Source of the DNA: Siminovitchia fortis
GTDB lineage: Bacteria > Bacillota > Bacilli > Bacillales > Bacillaceae_C
NCBI RefSeq assembly: GCF_003605365.2
Contig: NZ_QYTU02000006.1
Span: 1 to 64,000 of the forward strand
DNA: 64,000 nt
Direction of reading: 5' to 3'
How positions within the stretch are numbered: position 1 is the stretch's first letter; every line of letters starts with the position of its first letter. Of the stretch, positions 1 to 11,097 are shown one piece after another. Both the position numbers and the translations under genes were made by a program. A model generated the notes under the pieces. The model was not told the origin of the DNA. It worked only from the letters and a program-made list of their open reading frames with translations, and made no database searches.

Positions 1-70
1 TCTAACGGCATTTATGCAACGCTAGTGGGATAAAATAAATAATAAATCTAATATGACTGGATGTGGGTGC

Positions 71-250
71 ATGAAATTCGGGCTCAAGATTATAGGCTTT
101 TTCATTGCCGCAGAAATTAGTTATCTTTTATACCAAAGCCGTCTTGGGGCGATTCCGTTTCTAGTTACCTCAGTCGTATTATTTTATTTGGGCTATCGTC
201 TCATTCTCGGCTCCGGTAAAAATCGGGCGGAAGGACGGCCGCCTGAATAG
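71..250 (+). CDS. Small membrane protein, function unknown
   Basis: About 59 residues if the ATG at 71 is used; an in-frame ATG at 53 would add six residues. Two hydrophobic stretches separated by a short basic/polar turn (Leu-Tyr-Gln-Ser-Arg) suggest a two-pass membrane protein with a polar C-terminal tail ending GRPPE. The Shine-Dalgarno signal is weak for both starts. It is followed directly by a strong terminator, which supports a real transcription unit. I do not recognise the family; it could be a genus-level small membrane protein upstream of rpoE. Confidence 0.5.
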   Translation: MKFGLKIIGFFIAAEISYLLYQSRLGAIPFLVTSVVLFYLGYRLILGSGKNRAEGRPPE

Positions 251-260
251 GAGTGTGTGA

Positions 261-292
261 CCACAGCATGCGGGCTGTGGTTTTCCTTTTTT
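261..292 (+). terminator. Rho-independent terminator of the small membrane protein gene
   Basis: A perfect 7-bp stem CCACAGC/GCTGTGG with a short loop is followed by TTTTCCTTTTTT. It separates the small upstream gene from rpoE. Confidence 0.85.
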
Positions 293-381
293 AATAATCC
301 ATAAAGACCCTCCCGTTGGCAGCGGTTATCCGAATTAATATTTATTGAATAAAAAGGTGGCATAAAGGAAAGATATTTGTT

Positions 382-432
382 TATAATGTTGAGTATCTAT
401 AAATTAGCATTAAAGGCGACGGCGGGCCTTTT
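382..432 (+). promoter_or_regulatory. Probable rpoE promoter -10 element and leader hairpin
   Basis: TATAAT lies at 382-387; no good -35 is visible at 17-18 bp upstream. In the leader, AAAGGC (412-417) pairs with GCCTTT (426-431) followed by TTAT, giving a small terminator-like hairpin just ahead of the rpoE ribosome binding site. The promoter call is tentative. Confidence 0.35.
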
Positions 433-450
433 ATCAATAGGGGAAAGGTT

Positions 451-999
451 GTGCAGGGATTGAAACTTGAGCAATTGTCCATGGATGAGCGTAAAGAGAT
501 GTCGTTTATTGAAATCGCGCAAAGCATATTGGAAGAAAAAAAGCAGGGTATGCCGTTTCAGGAGCTCACTGCAGAAATTGGAAAGTTTTTGGAGCTGTCG
601 GATGAAGAGTTGCGTTCAAGAATGCTTCAATTTTATACTGACTTGAATGTGGATGGCAGTTTCTTGGCATTGGGAGAAAATCAGTGGGGGCTGCGTGAAT
701 GGTATCCATTTGACCAAGTGGATGAGGAAATCATTACTCCGGCACCAACGAAAAAGAAAAAGAAGAAGGCGAAAGCTGCATTGGAGGATGACGAACTGCT
801 GCTGGATATCGAAGAAGAGGAACTTGATTTTGAAGATGAATTGGATGACGACCTCGAAGAAGACGAGAGCCTGGAAGCCCTTCGGGAAGAAGAAGCTGAT
901 TTTAATGATGAAGATGAGGAACTGCTTGATGAAGATGAAGATTATGATTTGGATGATGATGAATTAGACTTGGAAGAAGAGGAAGAAGAGGAAGAATAG
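451..999 (+). CDS. rpoE: RNA polymerase delta subunit
   Basis: Encodes the delta subunit of RNA polymerase, which raises transcription specificity and enzyme recycling in Gram-positive bacteria. Residues 1-90 form the conserved HARE-HTH domain with the FYTDLNVDG and WGLREWYPFDQ motifs; a lysine run at about 101-107 precedes a highly acidic, disordered tail of Asp/Glu to residue 182. The GTG start at 451 is set by AGGGG at 439-443 with a 7-nt spacer. The location directly upstream of pyrG is the usual Bacillus arrangement. The length of 182 aa is close to the B. subtilis protein. Confidence 0.97.
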   Translation: MQGLKLEQLSMDERKEMSFIEIAQSILEEKKQGMPFQELTAEIGKFLELSDEELRSRMLQFYTDLNVDGSFLALGENQWGLREWYPFDQVDEEIITPAPTKKKKKKAKAALEDDELLLDIEEEELDFEDELDDDLEEDESLEALREEEADFNDEDEELLDEDEDYDLDDDELDLEEEEEEEE

Positions 1000-1002
1000 T
1001 TC

Positions 1003-1045
1003 TTGACTTCTTACATCCCAGTATGTAGAATTTTACTTGGGCTCC
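1003..1045 (+). promoter_or_regulatory. pyrG promoter with GGGC start region
   Basis: TTGACT (1003-1008) and TAGAAT (1026-1031) are separated by exactly 17 bp. Seven bases further downstream is GGGCTCC at 1039-1045, which fits a GGGC transcription start. In B. subtilis, pyrG starts at GGGC and adds extra G residues when CTP is low. The promoter lies immediately after the rpoE stop codon. Confidence 0.85.
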
Positions 1046-1072
1046 TTGAAAAAGGACTGACTTACAATACGC

Positions 1073-1106
1073 AACGCTCCCTTACTTTTGTAGCGGAGCG
1101 TTTTTT
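1073..1106 (+). terminator. pyrG leader attenuator (CTP-sensed by reiterative transcription)
   Basis: AACGCTCC (1073-1080) pairs with GGAGCGTT (1095-1102), followed by T residues to 1106. The 5' strand continues as CTCCCTT, a C/T-rich tract that a poly-G extended transcript 5' end could pair with, preventing the terminator. This is the arrangement established for B. subtilis pyrG. The hairpin starts about 34 nt after the predicted GGGC start. It also serves as the rpoE terminator. Confidence 0.82.
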
Positions 1107-1238
1107 ATGTTTTTGACATGATGGATACCATGAATGACATGCGGCGTACCGCAGCTGAAGCTATTTAGCTTTACATGCTGGCGGGCGCTTGCATTTTTGC
1201 TTTTTTTGGCTATCCGGAGCAAAGATGTGGAAACATAG

Positions 1239-2867
<1,629 letters not shown>

Positions 2868-2875
2868 TTTCATTT

Positions 2876-2908
2876 GGACAGCCTTTTTTCGGAGAAAAAA
2901 GCTGTTCC
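2876..2908 (+). terminator. pyrG terminator
   Basis: GGACAGC and GCTGTTCC flank complementary CTTTTTTC/GAAAAAAG tracts, forming one long A/T-rich hairpin right after pyrG. Confidence 0.7.
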
Positions 2909-2923
2909 AATTCATATAGAATG

Positions 2924-2957
2924 AATAAAACTGCCCAAAAGTCCGGGCAGTTTTATT
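2924..2957. terminator. Bidirectional terminator between pyrG and ywjG
   Basis: A perfect 13-bp stem of A/T-flanked ACTGCCC/GGGCAGT gives a U-run on either strand. The right arm overlaps the stop codon of the convergent ywjG gene. Confidence 0.88.
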
Positions 2958-3474
2958 CATTCTCCAAAAGAATTTCATCTATGGTAAATTTCAATGCATG
3001 ATAAATATAAAGAGCGGTAATCAGGGATGGGAATACGACTCTCGTTCCATCTTCAGCTGGAAGAATGGGCCTGATAACATGCGTATCAATATGGACGTCG
3101 GCCAAATCCGCCAAACCCTTGCCGGTTTCACTCTCCGCTGCTGACACAGACACAAAAGGGATGCCTTTTTCCGTAAGCTCCAGGCCCAAGGAGACCGCTT
3201 CCGGGCTGTCGGAAAAGCGGGAAAAGACAATTGCGCGGTCTGTATGGGCCAATGCATCCGCTTGCTCAAGAGCTTTTGCATGTACCATAGGTTCAGCCCC
3301 TTTCAATGCTTCGCGGACAACTCCTTCCATTTCGCCAAAACCCTTAATATATATTTTGCCCTCGCCGGCGGGAGCCTGGGCTAATAGTCTTGCTCCATCT
3401 TCCAAAGCCATTTCTTCCTTTTCATTAATTTTCAAAAACAGTCCGGTCAGCTGGGTTGATAACATTTTTAACAT
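2953..3474 (-). CDS. ywjG: DUF2529 family protein YwjG
   Basis: 173 aa from the start MLKML; AGGAAG lies about 9 nt upstream of it, so a longer form starting at 3492 is less likely. The sequence matches the Bacillus YwjG (DUF2529) family, which has a SIS-like alpha/beta sugar-isomerase fold without a known reaction; motifs include TQLTGLF near the N terminus and VFPSLITALYIYHALKF near the C terminus. It is transcribed against its neighbours, between pyrG and spo0F, as in other Bacillus. Function is unknown. Confidence 0.88.
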   Translation of the reverse strand: MLKMLSTQLTGLFLKINEKEEMALEDGARLLAQAPAGEGKIYIKGFGEMEGVVREALKGAEPMVHAKALEQADALAHTDRAIVFSRFSDSPEAVSLGLELTEKGIPFVSVSAAESETGKGLADLADVHIDTHVIRPILPAEDGTRVVFPSLITALYIYHALKFTIDEILLENE

Positions 3475-3604
3475 GAAATAACTTCCTTTCATAAAGGGAG
3501 ATATAACTATTATAGAGGTCCGGACTTGGAAAAAAAAGAAAGAGCCAGTGGGAGAAGGCGGAAAGGCTATATATCTTTAGAAGGAAATAAGGCATCTGAC
3601 AGCG

Positions 3605-3635
3605 AAAGGATATACTACAAACTAAAATTGAAAAA
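3605..3635 (+). promoter_or_regulatory. Candidate sigma-H promoter of spo0F
   Basis: AAAGGATAT (3605-3613) fits the sigma-H -35 consensus RNAGGAWWW. ATTGAAAAA (3627-3635) fits the -10 RNNGAATWW except at one base. The spacer is 13 bp, one longer than usual. B. subtilis spo0F is known to have a sigma-H promoter. Confidence 0.45.
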
Positions 3636-3699
3636 TTAAAGCTGAAAATTTTGATTTGGGGTGGTTATTAGAGTACCAATTTAATGAAGGGGGATAACA

Positions 3700-4083
3700 A
3701 TGAGGGAAAAAGTGTTAATTGTCGACGATCAATTTGGGATACGGACCCTATTGAACGAAGTTTTGCAAAAAGAGGGATATGAAATTTTTCAGGCTGCAAA
3801 CGGATTACAGGCTTTGAGTGTGACAGAGCAGCATGCTCCGGACCTTGTTCTTTTGGATATGAAAATTCCGGGAATGGATGGGCTTGAAATATTGAAAAAA
3901 ATGAAGGAAATCAATCCGGATATCAGGGTCATTATCATGACGGCATATGGAGAACTGGATCTCATTGAACAAACAAAAAAATTGGGAGCGCTTGCCCATT
4001 TTTCCAAGCCGTTTGATATTGAAGAAATCCGTTCTGCTGTGAAAAAGTTTTTATTGGTCAACTCAGACCGGACCACTACATAA
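3700..4083 (+). CDS. spo0F: Sporulation phosphorelay response regulator Spo0F
   Basis: Single-domain receiver protein that accepts phosphate from sporulation sensor kinases and passes it to Spo0B, then Spo0A. The full set of receiver residues is present: acidic pair Asp9-Asp10 (IVDDQ), phospho-acceptor Asp53 ([11 protein letters not shown]), Thr81 (IMTAYGELD) and Lys103 (FSKPFD). There is no output domain, as expected. 127 aa; a strong AAGGGGG site precedes the ATG. It lies directly upstream of fbaA, the conserved Bacillus arrangement. Confidence 0.97.
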   Translation: MREKVLIVDDQFGIRTLLNEVLQKEGYEIFQAANGLQALSVTEQHAPDLVLLDMKIPGMDGLEILKKMKEINPDIRVIIMTAYGELDLIEQTKKLGALAHFSKPFDIEEIRSAVKKFLLVNSDRTTT

Positions 4084-4168
4084 AAGATGAATTTTAAAAA
4101 ATATCTGCATCAATGGTATTATAGTAAATAATTTGATATGATGATACTGCAAAAAACGACTGAGGTTT

Positions 4169-4187
4169 CTATTGGGTCAGGCCCAAT
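4169..4187 (+). promoter_or_regulatory. Leader hairpin just upstream of the fbaA ribosome binding site
   Basis: TATTGGG pairs perfectly with CCCAATA across a 5-nt loop, ending a few bases before the AAAGGAGG of fbaA. It has no T-run, so it is more likely an mRNA-stability or translation element than a terminator. Function unproven. Confidence 0.4.
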
Positions 4188-4206
4188 ATTAAAGGAGGAA
4201 AAGATT

Positions 4207-5070
4207 TTGCCTTTAGTATCAATGAGAGAGATGTTACATAAAGCAAACGAAGGAAAATATGCGGTCGGCCAATTCAATCTGAACAACCTGGAATTCACAC
4301 AGGCCATATTGCAGGCGGCGCAGGAAGAGAAGTCACCTGTCATTTTGGGGGTTTCGGAAGGTGCAGCACGTTATATGGGAGGCTTCAAACTGACAGTCCG
4401 TATGGTTGAAGCGCTCATGGAAGAATACGGCGTTACGGTGCCGGTAGCGATTCATCTGGATCACGGTTCAAGCTTTGAGATGTGTGCCAAAGCCATACAT
4501 GCGGGTTTCACCTCTGTCATGATTGACGGTTCTCATCTGCCGCTGGAGGAAAACATTGAATTGACAAAGAAAGTGGTCGAGCTCGCCCATATGTTTGGCG
4601 TTTCAGTCGAGGCAGAGCTGGGAAGAATCGGCGGCCAGGAGGATGACCTGACAGTCGATGATGCAGAAGCCTCCTACGCAATTCCTGAAGAATGCGACCG
4701 CCTCGTAAGAGAAACGAATGTGGACTGCTTTGCTCCTGCCTTGGGTTCGGTTCACGGTCCATATAAAGGAGAGCCAAAACTGGGCTTTGACCGCATGGAG
4801 GAAGTAATGAAGCTGACGGGTGTTCCTCTAGTGCTTCATGGCGGCACAGGCATTCCGCTTAAAGATATCCAGAGGGCCATTTCCCTTGGAACAGCAAAAA
4901 TCAACGTAAATACAGAAAACCAAATTTCTTCCTCAAAGCGTGTGCGGGAGGTTTTGGCTGAAAATCCTGACATGTACGATCCGCGCAAGTACCTTGGCCC
5001 TGCCCGGGAAGCGATCAAAGAAACCGTCATGGGAAAAATGCGTGATTTCGGATCGTCGGGAAAAGCGTAA
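4207..5070 (+). CDS. fbaA: Class II fructose-1,6-bisphosphate aldolase
   Basis: Cleaves fructose-1,6-bisphosphate to DHAP and glyceraldehyde-3-phosphate in glycolysis and runs in reverse in gluconeogenesis. The TTG start ([10 protein letters not shown]) follows AAAGGAGG and matches the family start; 287 aa. Zn-dependent class II motifs are present: [20 protein letters not shown] and the phosphate-binding LHGGTG plus NVNTENQ. The C terminus FGSSGKA is odd: the last two codons and the stop lie inside the end of a repeat element. Neighbours glpX, tal and murAB form the standard Bacillus cluster. Confidence 0.97.
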   Translation: MPLVSMREMLHKANEGKYAVGQFNLNNLEFTQAILQAAQEEKSPVILGVSEGAARYMGGFKLTVRMVEALMEEYGVTVPVAIHLDHGSSFEMCAKAIHAGFTSVMIDGSHLPLEENIELTKKVVELAHMFGVSVEAELGRIGGQEDDLTVDDAEASYAIPEECDRLVRETNVDCFAPALGSVHGPYKGEPKLGFDRMEEVMKLTGVPLVLHGGTGIPLKDIQRAISLGTAKINVNTENQISSSKRVREVLAENPDMYDPRKYLGPAREAIKETVMGKMRDFGSSGKA

Positions 5071-5205
5071 ACGCTTGTTTAGCGACGTACAAACTGGAGC
5101 ACTCCGCAATGAGATAAAGGAAACACGGCGACGAAGGAGCCGATGTTGACTTATCGTAGTGGAGGAGTGCGAAGTTTGCTAGTCGCTGAGCGTTGGAGCT
5201 GGACA
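5060..5205 (-). repeat. Nested-palindrome repeat, copy 1 (empty form)
   Basis: A reverse-oriented copy. Read on the minus strand it begins TGTCCAGCTCCAACGC and ends CGCTTGTTTACGCTTTTC. It carries the outer shells (GCGACTAGCAAACTT pairing with AGTTTGTACGTCGC, and CGCACTCC...TACGATAA pairing with TTATCTCATTGCGGAGTGC) but lacks the inner module seen in copies 2B, 3 and 5. Its right end overlaps the last codons and stop of fbaA. Confidence 0.85.
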
Positions 5206-5312
5206 TTGGAAAAGCAGAGTAATTTTTTAATAAAAACTATAGATACAGAGAACAAAGAAACCGCCTGGCTTATCTTGGCGGTTTCCATATTATTGAAAAG
5301 GAGTTGTACCCA

Positions 5313-5960
5313 TTGAAATTTTTCCTTGATACCGCCAATCTTGATGAAATAGAGAAAGCGATTGAATTGGGAATCATCGACGGAGTCACAACAAATCCGT
5401 CATTAGTGGCAAAAGAGGATGTTTCATTTCATGAGCGTTTAAAAGAAATTACCAAAGTTGTTCCCGGTTCTGTGAGTGCCGAAGTGATTGCATTAGATAC
5501 GGATGGAATGGTAAAAGAAGGGATGGAACTGGCAGCCATCGCTCCGAATATTACGGTCAAAATTCCCATGACCCATGATGGGATGAAAGCAGTAAACATT
5601 TTGTCCAAAGAAAATGTTAGAACGAATGTAACGCTCATCTTCAACTCTAACCAGGCTCTCGTTGCAGCACGGGCCGGAGCCACTTATGTTTCTCCATTTA
5701 TCGGCCGCCTGGATGATATCGGCCACAGCGGAGGGGAGATTATTTCCGAAATTGCGGATATTTTTTCAATCCATCATCTTGATACACAAATCATTGCGGC
5801 GTCCATCCGCCATCCCCAGCATGTGACGGAAGCTGCATTAAACGGTGCGCATATTGCAACCCTGCCGTATAAAGTGCTTGTCCAACTGTTTAAACATCCA
5901 TTGACAGACTGGGGAATCGAGTCTTTTATCCGTGATTGGGAAGCAAGAAAAAATAAATGA
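5313..5960 (+). CDS. tal: Transaldolase (small fructose-6-phosphate aldolase-like type)
   Basis: Non-oxidative pentose phosphate pathway enzyme transferring dihydroxyacetone units, of the short (about 215 aa) Bacillus YwjH/Tal type. The Schiff-base lysine is Lys83 in NITVKIPMT; other family motifs are FLDTAN at the N terminus, GVTTNPSL, and [15 protein letters not shown] at 5313 is preferred over TTG at 5304 because GGAG ends at 5303, giving a 9-nt spacer. It lies downstream of fbaA with a repeat element between them. Confidence 0.95.
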   Translation: MKFFLDTANLDEIEKAIELGIIDGVTTNPSLVAKEDVSFHERLKEITKVVPGSVSAEVIALDTDGMVKEGMELAAIAPNITVKIPMTHDGMKAVNILSKENVRTNVTLIFNSNQALVAARAGATYVSPFIGRLDDIGHSGGEIISEIADIFSIHHLDTQIIAASIRHPQHVTEAALNGAHIATLPYKVLVQLFKHPLTDWGIESFIRDWEARKNK

Positions 5961-6081
5961 TAATTTTCCCATTTAAGGTTATGAAGCCTACATGTTTCGC
6001 CAATTTTTGTTTATAATAAAGGGTATAATGCCTATTTTCGAAAAAATATTATACCTTAACAGGCCTGAAAGGAAGTCAAAA

Positions 6082-7368
6082 ATGGAGAAGCTAAAGATCG
6101 CTGGCGGTTATCCGTTAAAAGGAACAATAAAAGTGAGCGGTGCAAAAAACAGTGCTGTCGCACTTATACCGGCTACCATTCTGGCAGATTCCCCTGTAAA
6201 AATTGAGGGTCTTCCCCACATTTCAGATGTTGATACGTTGAGCGGCTTGTTGGAAGAAATCGGAGGCAAAGTGACGCTGGATCATGGTGTTATGCATGTA
6301 GATCCCACCAATATGATTTCCATGCCATTGCCGAACGGAAAAGTGAAGAAATTGAGAGCATCCTATTATCTGATGGGTGCCATGCTTGGACGCTTCAAAA
6401 AAGCTGTAATCGGACTTCCTGGGGGCTGCCATCTCGGACCGCGCCCGATCGACCAGCATATTAAAGGATTTGAGGCTTTGGGAGCAAAGGTAACCAATGA
6501 ACAGGGGGCTTTATACCTTCGGGCAGATGAATTGAACGGCGCCCGAATCTACTTGGACGTTGTGAGTGTCGGTGCTACTATCAATATTATGCTGGCGGCA
6601 GTAAAGGCAAAAGGACGGACGGTTATAGAAAATGCTGCCAAGGAACCTGAAATTATTGATGTAGCGACATTATTGACAAACATGGGGGCCAAAATCAAAG
6701 GTGCCGGAACGGATGTCATCCGGATCGATGGGGTAGATCGGCTTCACGGATGCCAGCATACAATCATTCCTGACAGAATTGAAGCCGGAACCTTTATGAT
6801 ATTAGGATCGGCTATTGGGGAAGGTGTATTGATCGATAATATCATTCCACATCATATGGAATCTCTTACGGCCAAATTGAGAGAAATGGGCGTCCCGGTT
6901 GAAACAAGCGACGAACAGGCCTTCATCGGAAAGAGTGAAAAGCTGAAGCCGGTGGATGTCAAAACGCTTGTATATCCGGGCTTTCCGACTGATTTGCAGC
7001 AGCCTTTTACTTCTTTGCTGACAAAGGCGGAGGGCTCTTCCATTGTCACTGATACAATTTATTCCGCGCGCTTCAAGCATATTGATGAGTTGCGGAGAAT
7101 GAATGCCAATATCAAGGTGGAGGGAAGCTCCGCAATTGTTAACGGTTCGACTGTCCTCCAAGGGGCAAGAGTCAAGGCATCCGACCTCAGAGCGGGAGCT
7201 GCCCTCGTTATTGCGGGGTTAATGGCTGAAGGGATTACCGAAGTGACCGGACTGGATCACATTGACAGGGGCTACAGCGGATTGGTAGATAAATTAAATG
7301 GTCTTGGTGCTACCATTTGGCGCGAAAAAATGACGGACCAGGAGATAGAACAATTAAAAAGTTCCTAA
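6082..7368 (+). CDS. murAB: UDP-N-acetylglucosamine 1-carboxyvinyltransferase, second paralogue
   Basis: Transfers enolpyruvate from PEP to UDP-GlcNAc, the first committed step of peptidoglycan synthesis. Position between tal and glpX identifies it as the second MurA (MurAB/MurZ type); the main copy is at 30248. The start MEKLKIAGG has GAAAGGAAG upstream; 428 aa. The PEP-binding Cys116 sits in [15 protein letters not shown], so the enzyme should be active and fosfomycin-sensitive. KNSAVALIP near residue 22 is the usual substrate-binding Lys-Asn motif. Confidence 0.95.
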   Translation: MEKLKIAGGYPLKGTIKVSGAKNSAVALIPATILADSPVKIEGLPHISDVDTLSGLLEEIGGKVTLDHGVMHVDPTNMISMPLPNGKVKKLRASYYLMGAMLGRFKKAVIGLPGGCHLGPRPIDQHIKGFEALGAKVTNEQGALYLRADELNGARIYLDVVSVGATINIMLAAVKAKGRTVIENAAKEPEIIDVATLLTNMGAKIKGAGTDVIRIDGVDRLHGCQHTIIPDRIEAGTFMILGSAIGEGVLIDNIIPHHMESLTAKLREMGVPVETSDEQAFIGKSEKLKPVDVKTLVYPGFPTDLQQPFTSLLTKAEGSSIVTDTIYSARFKHIDELRRMNANIKVEGSSAIVNGSTVLQGARVKASDLRAGAALVIAGLMAEGITEVTGLDHIDRGYSGLVDKLNGLGATIWREKMTDQEIEQLKSS

Positions 7369-7471
7369 AAACTTCCCAGTCTTTTCTAGTGATATACAAT
7401 ACAGAAAATGGCAGAAATATGATATACTTTAACTTCAGGGCAATATGCTGCCAATGACGGGAGGAAAGTCA

Positions 7472-8437
7472 ATGGAAAGAAGTTTATCGATGGAGCTCGT
7501 GAGAGTGACAGAAGCGGCTGCGCTTAAATCTGCAAGATGGATGGGCCGCGGGATGAAAAATGAAGCGGATGATGCTGCTACCACTGCAATGCGTAATGTT
7601 TTTGATACGATTCCGATGCAAGGGACAGTGGTAATCGGCGAAGGGGAAATGGACGAGGCTCCCATGCTTTATATTGGTGAAAAGCTTGGAACCGGGCAGG
7701 GGCCGAAAGTCGACGTAGCCGTTGACCCGCTTGAGGGGACATCAATTGTGGCTTCCGGCGGATGGAATGCCCTGTCTGTTATCGCCATTGCCGACGCAGG
7801 AAATCTTCTTCATGCCCCGGATATGTATATGGAAAAAATTGCTGTCGGGCCTGAAGCGGTAGGAAAAATCGACTTGAATGCCTCAGTTACGGATAATTTA
7901 AAAGCAGTGGCGAAGGCAAAAAATAAAAATATCGAAGATGTCGTGGCAACTGTTCTGAACCGCCCGCGCCATGAAAAAATCATTGCGGAACTCCGCGAAG
8001 CCGGTGCCCGGATCAAACTGATTGATAATGGCGACGTTGCCGGAGCGATCAATACCGCTTTTGACCAGACAGGCGTTGATATTTTGTTTGGTACGGGCGG
8101 TGCTCCTGAAGGCGTAATAGCCGCAGCAGCGCTTAAGTGTCTTGGCGGAGAACTTCAAGGCAGGCTTGTCCCTTCCAATGATGGTGAAATAGAACGATGC
8201 AGGAAAATGAATATTGATGTCAATCAAGTATTCAGAATGGAAGATTTGGTGAAGGGCGATGACGCCATTTTTGCCGCTACCGGAGTAACAGACGGCGAAC
8301 TATTGAAAGGCGTTCAATTTAAAGGCTCTTACGGATCTACCCATTCCATTGTATTGCGCGCCAAATCGGGTACAATTCGCTTTATCGAAGGCCGCCACAG
8401 TCTAAGCAAAAAACCAAATATGGTTGTGGAATTATAA
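7472..8437 (+). CDS. glpX: Class II fructose-1,6-bisphosphatase
   Basis: Hydrolyses fructose-1,6-bisphosphate to fructose-6-phosphate in gluconeogenesis; member of the GlpX family. Key motifs: [10 protein letters not shown] and VDPLEGTS for metal and phosphate binding, and the GTGGAPEGV loop. The start [17 protein letters not shown] follows GGGAGGAAAG; 321 aa. Located between murAB and rho, the usual Bacillus context (YwjI). A weak GGAGGG/CCCTCC hairpin without a good T-run follows at about 8441-8462. Confidence 0.95.
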   Translation: MERSLSMELVRVTEAAALKSARWMGRGMKNEADDAATTAMRNVFDTIPMQGTVVIGEGEMDEAPMLYIGEKLGTGQGPKVDVAVDPLEGTSIVASGGWNALSVIAIADAGNLLHAPDMYMEKIAVGPEAVGKIDLNASVTDNLKAVAKAKNKNIEDVVATVLNRPRHEKIIAELREAGARIKLIDNGDVAGAINTAFDQTGVDILFGTGGAPEGVIAAAALKCLGGELQGRLVPSNDGEIERCRKMNIDVNQVFRMEDLVKGDDAIFAATGVTDGELLKGVQFKGSYGSTHSIVLRAKSGTIRFIEGRHSLSKKPNMVVEL

Positions 8438-8626
8438 TTTTAGGAGGGATCCGTTCCCTCCTTCATGCCTTTTAAGTTGTAACACAATGCCATGGTCTCA
8501 TTCTTCCTATTCTTCATGTGAAATGCACTCAAAACAATCCTTCCACTTTCTCAACATAATGTTATTTTACATATAACAACTTCATGAGGATTAACAGACA
8601 AGAAGATTAAAGCAGGATGAAAACAA

Positions 8627-9940
8627 GTGTGCGCGAAATATTACAAGTATGAAAAAGCAATAAAATATTTGAAAAAGTGTGGTGTAGAAATGGCTGGTTT
8701 AACCATCTCTTCGTTGGAAGATATGAAACTGAAAGAATTATATGAACTTGCCCGCGAATATAAAGTTTCCTATTACAGCAAACTCACAAAAAAAGAATTG
8801 ATATTTGCCATTTTAAAAGCCCGTGCGGAACAGGAAGGCTTCTTTTTCATGGAAGGCGTCCTGGAGATCATCCAATCTGAAGGATTCGGGTTTTTAAGGC
8901 CGATCAACTATACGGCAAGTTCCGAGGACATTTATATATCCGCTTCGCAGATCCGCCGCTTCGATTTGCGAAATGGCGATAAGGTATCGGGTAAAGTGCG
9001 TCCGCCCAAGGAAAACGAACGCTATTACGGGTTGCTGCATGTAGAGGCGGTCAATGGTGATGATCCGGAAAGCGCAAAGGAGCGTGTCCACTTCCCGGCT
9101 TTGACTCCACTTTACCCGGATAGGCAGATTAAACTGGAAACAGCCCCTTCGAACCTGTCTACCAGAATCATGGACCTTATTTCCCCGGTTGGTTTTGGAC
9201 AGCGCGGCTTGATTGTGGCTCCTCCGAAAGCCGGTAAAACAATGCTGTTAAAATCCATTGCTAATTCAATTACGACGAATCATCCCGAATCAGAATTGAT
9301 TGTACTGTTAATAGATGAAAGACCAGAAGAGGTTACAGATATCGAGCGTTCGGTAGATGCAGAGGTTGTAAGCTCCACATTCGATGAGGTTCCCGAAAAC
9401 CATATCAAAGTGGCTGAACTGGTTTTGGAACGCGCCATGAGGCTTGTGGAGCATAAGCGTGATGTTATCATTTTGATGGACAGTATCACGAGGCTTGCCC
9501 GTGCTTATAATCTCGTCATTCCTCCGAGCGGAAGAACGCTTTCAGGAGGTATTGACCCTGCAGCATTCCACCGTCCAAAGCGATTTTTTGGTGCTGCAAG
9601 AAATATTGAAGAGGGCGGCAGCCTGACCATTTTGGCGACAGCCCTTGTAGATACGGGGTCCCGCATGGATGATGTCATTTATGAGGAATTCAAGGGAACA
9701 GGGAATTTGGAACTTCATTTGGACCGTTCTTTGGCTGAAAGAAGGATCTTCCCGGCCATCGATATCCGCCGTTCCGGCACAAGGAAAGAAGAACTTCTCA
9801 TACCGAAAGATCAGCTTGAGAAAATGTGGAAGCTACGTAAAGCGATGTCGGACACTCCTGATTTTGCGGAGAAATTCCTGCGCAAGCTGAAGCAGACAAA
9901 GACGAACGAAGAATTTTTTGAGGCGTTGACGGCGAAGTAA
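8627..9940 (+). CDS. rho: Transcription termination factor Rho
   Basis: Hexameric RNA-dependent ATPase that ends transcription. The N-terminal Rho domain is followed by the RNA-binding cold-shock-like segment ([18 protein letters not shown]) and the RecA-like ATPase with Walker A APPKAGKT and Walker B ILMDSITR. Two starts are possible: GTG at 8627 has AGGA 9 nt upstream and gives 437 aa; ATG at 8690 ([12 protein letters not shown]) aligns with the B. subtilis start but has a poor ribosome binding site. If the longer form is real it adds about 21 basic residues. Confidence 0.94.
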   Translation: MCAKYYKYEKAIKYLKKCGVEMAGLTISSLEDMKLKELYELAREYKVSYYSKLTKKELIFAILKARAEQEGFFFMEGVLEIIQSEGFGFLRPINYTASSEDIYISASQIRRFDLRNGDKVSGKVRPPKENERYYGLLHVEAVNGDDPESAKERVHFPALTPLYPDRQIKLETAPSNLSTRIMDLISPVGFGQRGLIVAPPKAGKTMLLKSIANSITTNHPESELIVLLIDERPEEVTDIERSVDAEVVSSTFDEVPENHIKVAELVLERAMRLVEHKRDVIILMDSITRLARAYNLVIPPSGRTLSGGIDPAAFHRPKRFFGAARNIEEGGSLTILATALVDTGSRMDDVIYEEFKGTGNLELHLDRSLAERRIFPAIDIRRSGTRKEELLIPKDQLEKMWKLRKAMSDTPDFAEKFLRKLKQTKTNEEFFEALTAK

Positions 9941-10095
9941 TATCTAAAAAATTTCCTTCAGCATGAATTGCATTTTTGCTGTCATCTTGTTATAATAAAA
10001 AATGTGCTTTTTTGAATTAATGCAGCTAAAATCTGCATCGTAATATAGAACTCTGTTTCAGCAAATGATTCAGGGCATTAAGGAGATGAAATGTA

Positions 10096-10296
10096 ATGAA
10101 AACAGGAATCCATCCAGAATATAAAAAAGCGACAGTAAAATGTGCATGCGGCAACGAATTTGAAAGCGGCTCTGTCAAAGAGAACATCCGTGTGGAAATT
10201 TGCTCAGCCTGCCATCCATTTTACACTGGCCGTCAAAAATTCGCATCTGCGGACGGACGTGTTGATCGCTTTAACAAAAAATACGGGCTTAAATAA
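10096..10296 (+). CDS. rpmE: 50S ribosomal protein L31, zinc-binding form
   Basis: 66-aa large-subunit protein. It retains four cysteines, Cys16, Cys18, Cys36 and Cys39 (CACG and CSAC motifs), so it is the zinc-containing (C+) L31 rather than the zinc-free paralogue YtiA. The GAGATG-like ribosome binding site is moderate. Located between rho and tdk as in B. subtilis, followed by a strong terminator. Confidence 0.97.
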   Translation: MKTGIHPEYKKATVKCACGNEFESGSVKENIRVEICSACHPFYTGRQKFASADGRVDRFNKKYGLK

Positions 10297-10302
10297 TAAT
10301 CG

Positions 10303-10336
10303 TAAAAAACGGGCAAGGAGGCTTGCCCGTTTTTTT
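10303..10336 (+). terminator. rpmE terminator
   Basis: AAAAACGGGCAAG and CTTGCCCGTTTTTT form a 13-bp stem with a GAGG loop and a T-run. Confidence 0.93.
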
Positions 10337-10348
10337 ATGCGAAATTTT

Positions 10349-10398
10349 TGTGGATAAATTCGAATCGCTTATGTAAAATGGGACAGGGGTGTGGATAA
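10349..10398 (+). promoter_or_regulatory. Two perfect DnaA boxes upstream of tdk
   Basis: TGTGGATAA (reverse complement of TTATCCACA) occurs at 10349-10357 and 10390-10398. The second touches the GTG start codon of tdk at 10399. Further perfect boxes lie at 10599-10607 inside tdk and 11089-11097 between tdk and prfA. Confidence 0.7.
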
Positions 10399-11016
10399 GT
10401 GGAAGTCACCAACCAAAAGGGCTCAATTGAAGTGATTTGCGGCAGCATGTTCTCCGGGAAAACGGAAGAACTGATCCGCCGGGTCAGAAGGGTTCAATAT
10501 GCACGGCAAAACTTGATGATTTTCAAGCCGAAACTGGATGATCGTTACAGTATCAATGAAGTTGTTTCCCACAACGGGTTATCTGCTATGGCACAGCCTG
10601 TGGATAACTCCATCGATATTTTTCAGTGGGTCCATGCGGACGTGGATGTTGTTGCCATTGATGAAGCCCAATTTTTTGATGAGAAAATTGTGGAGGTCGT
10701 AAATCAGTTGGCCGACTCGGGACACAGGGTTATCGCAGCGGGGCTGGACCAGGATTTCCGCGGAGAGCCTTTCGGATCCATGCCCGAGTTGTTGGCCATG
10801 GCGGAATACGTGACCAAGCTGCAGGCTGTATGCGTCATCTGTGGAGAACCTGCCAGCCGGACGCAGCGCCTGATCGATGGCAAGCCCGCCTGTTATGATG
10901 ATCCGGTTATTTTAGTGGGAGCTTCCGAGGCTTATGAAGCAAGATGCCGCCGCCATCATGAGGTGCCTTCGGGAGTGAGCGGACATTTGGCGCAGCTTGT
11001 GAAAAGTGAAGAGTAG
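10399..11016 (+). CDS. tdk: Thymidine kinase
   Basis: Phosphorylates thymidine (and deoxyuridine) with ATP in nucleoside salvage; type II enzyme. P-loop GSMFSGKT at residues 15-22, catalytic region AIDEAQFF, and a structural zinc site made of CVICG and the C-terminal CRRHH region. 205 aa. The GTG start is preceded by AGGGGTG with an 8-nt spacer; a DnaA box occupies that spacer. An RNA hairpin with a T-run, GACAGAGTGCTGGATTTTTTG-like but weak, follows the gene. Confidence 0.96.
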   Translation: MEVTNQKGSIEVICGSMFSGKTEELIRRVRRVQYARQNLMIFKPKLDDRYSINEVVSHNGLSAMAQPVDNSIDIFQWVHADVDVVAIDEAQFFDEKIVEVVNQLADSGHRVIAAGLDQDFRGEPFGSMPELLAMAEYVTKLQAVCVICGEPASRTQRLIDGKPACYDDPVILVGASEAYEARCRRHHEVPSGVSGHLAQLVKSEE

Positions 11017-11088
11017 ACCCGATAGAAAATCCAGACAGAGTGCTGGATTTTTTGGGTTCCTGTCCATAATTGAATAACAGATGAGGGT

Positions 11089-11097
11089 TTATCCACA
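11089..11097 (-). promoter_or_regulatory. DnaA box between tdk and prfA
   Basis: A perfect TTATCCACA about 100 bp upstream of prfA; part of the enrichment of DnaA boxes between 10.3 and 14.3 kb. Confidence 0.55.
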
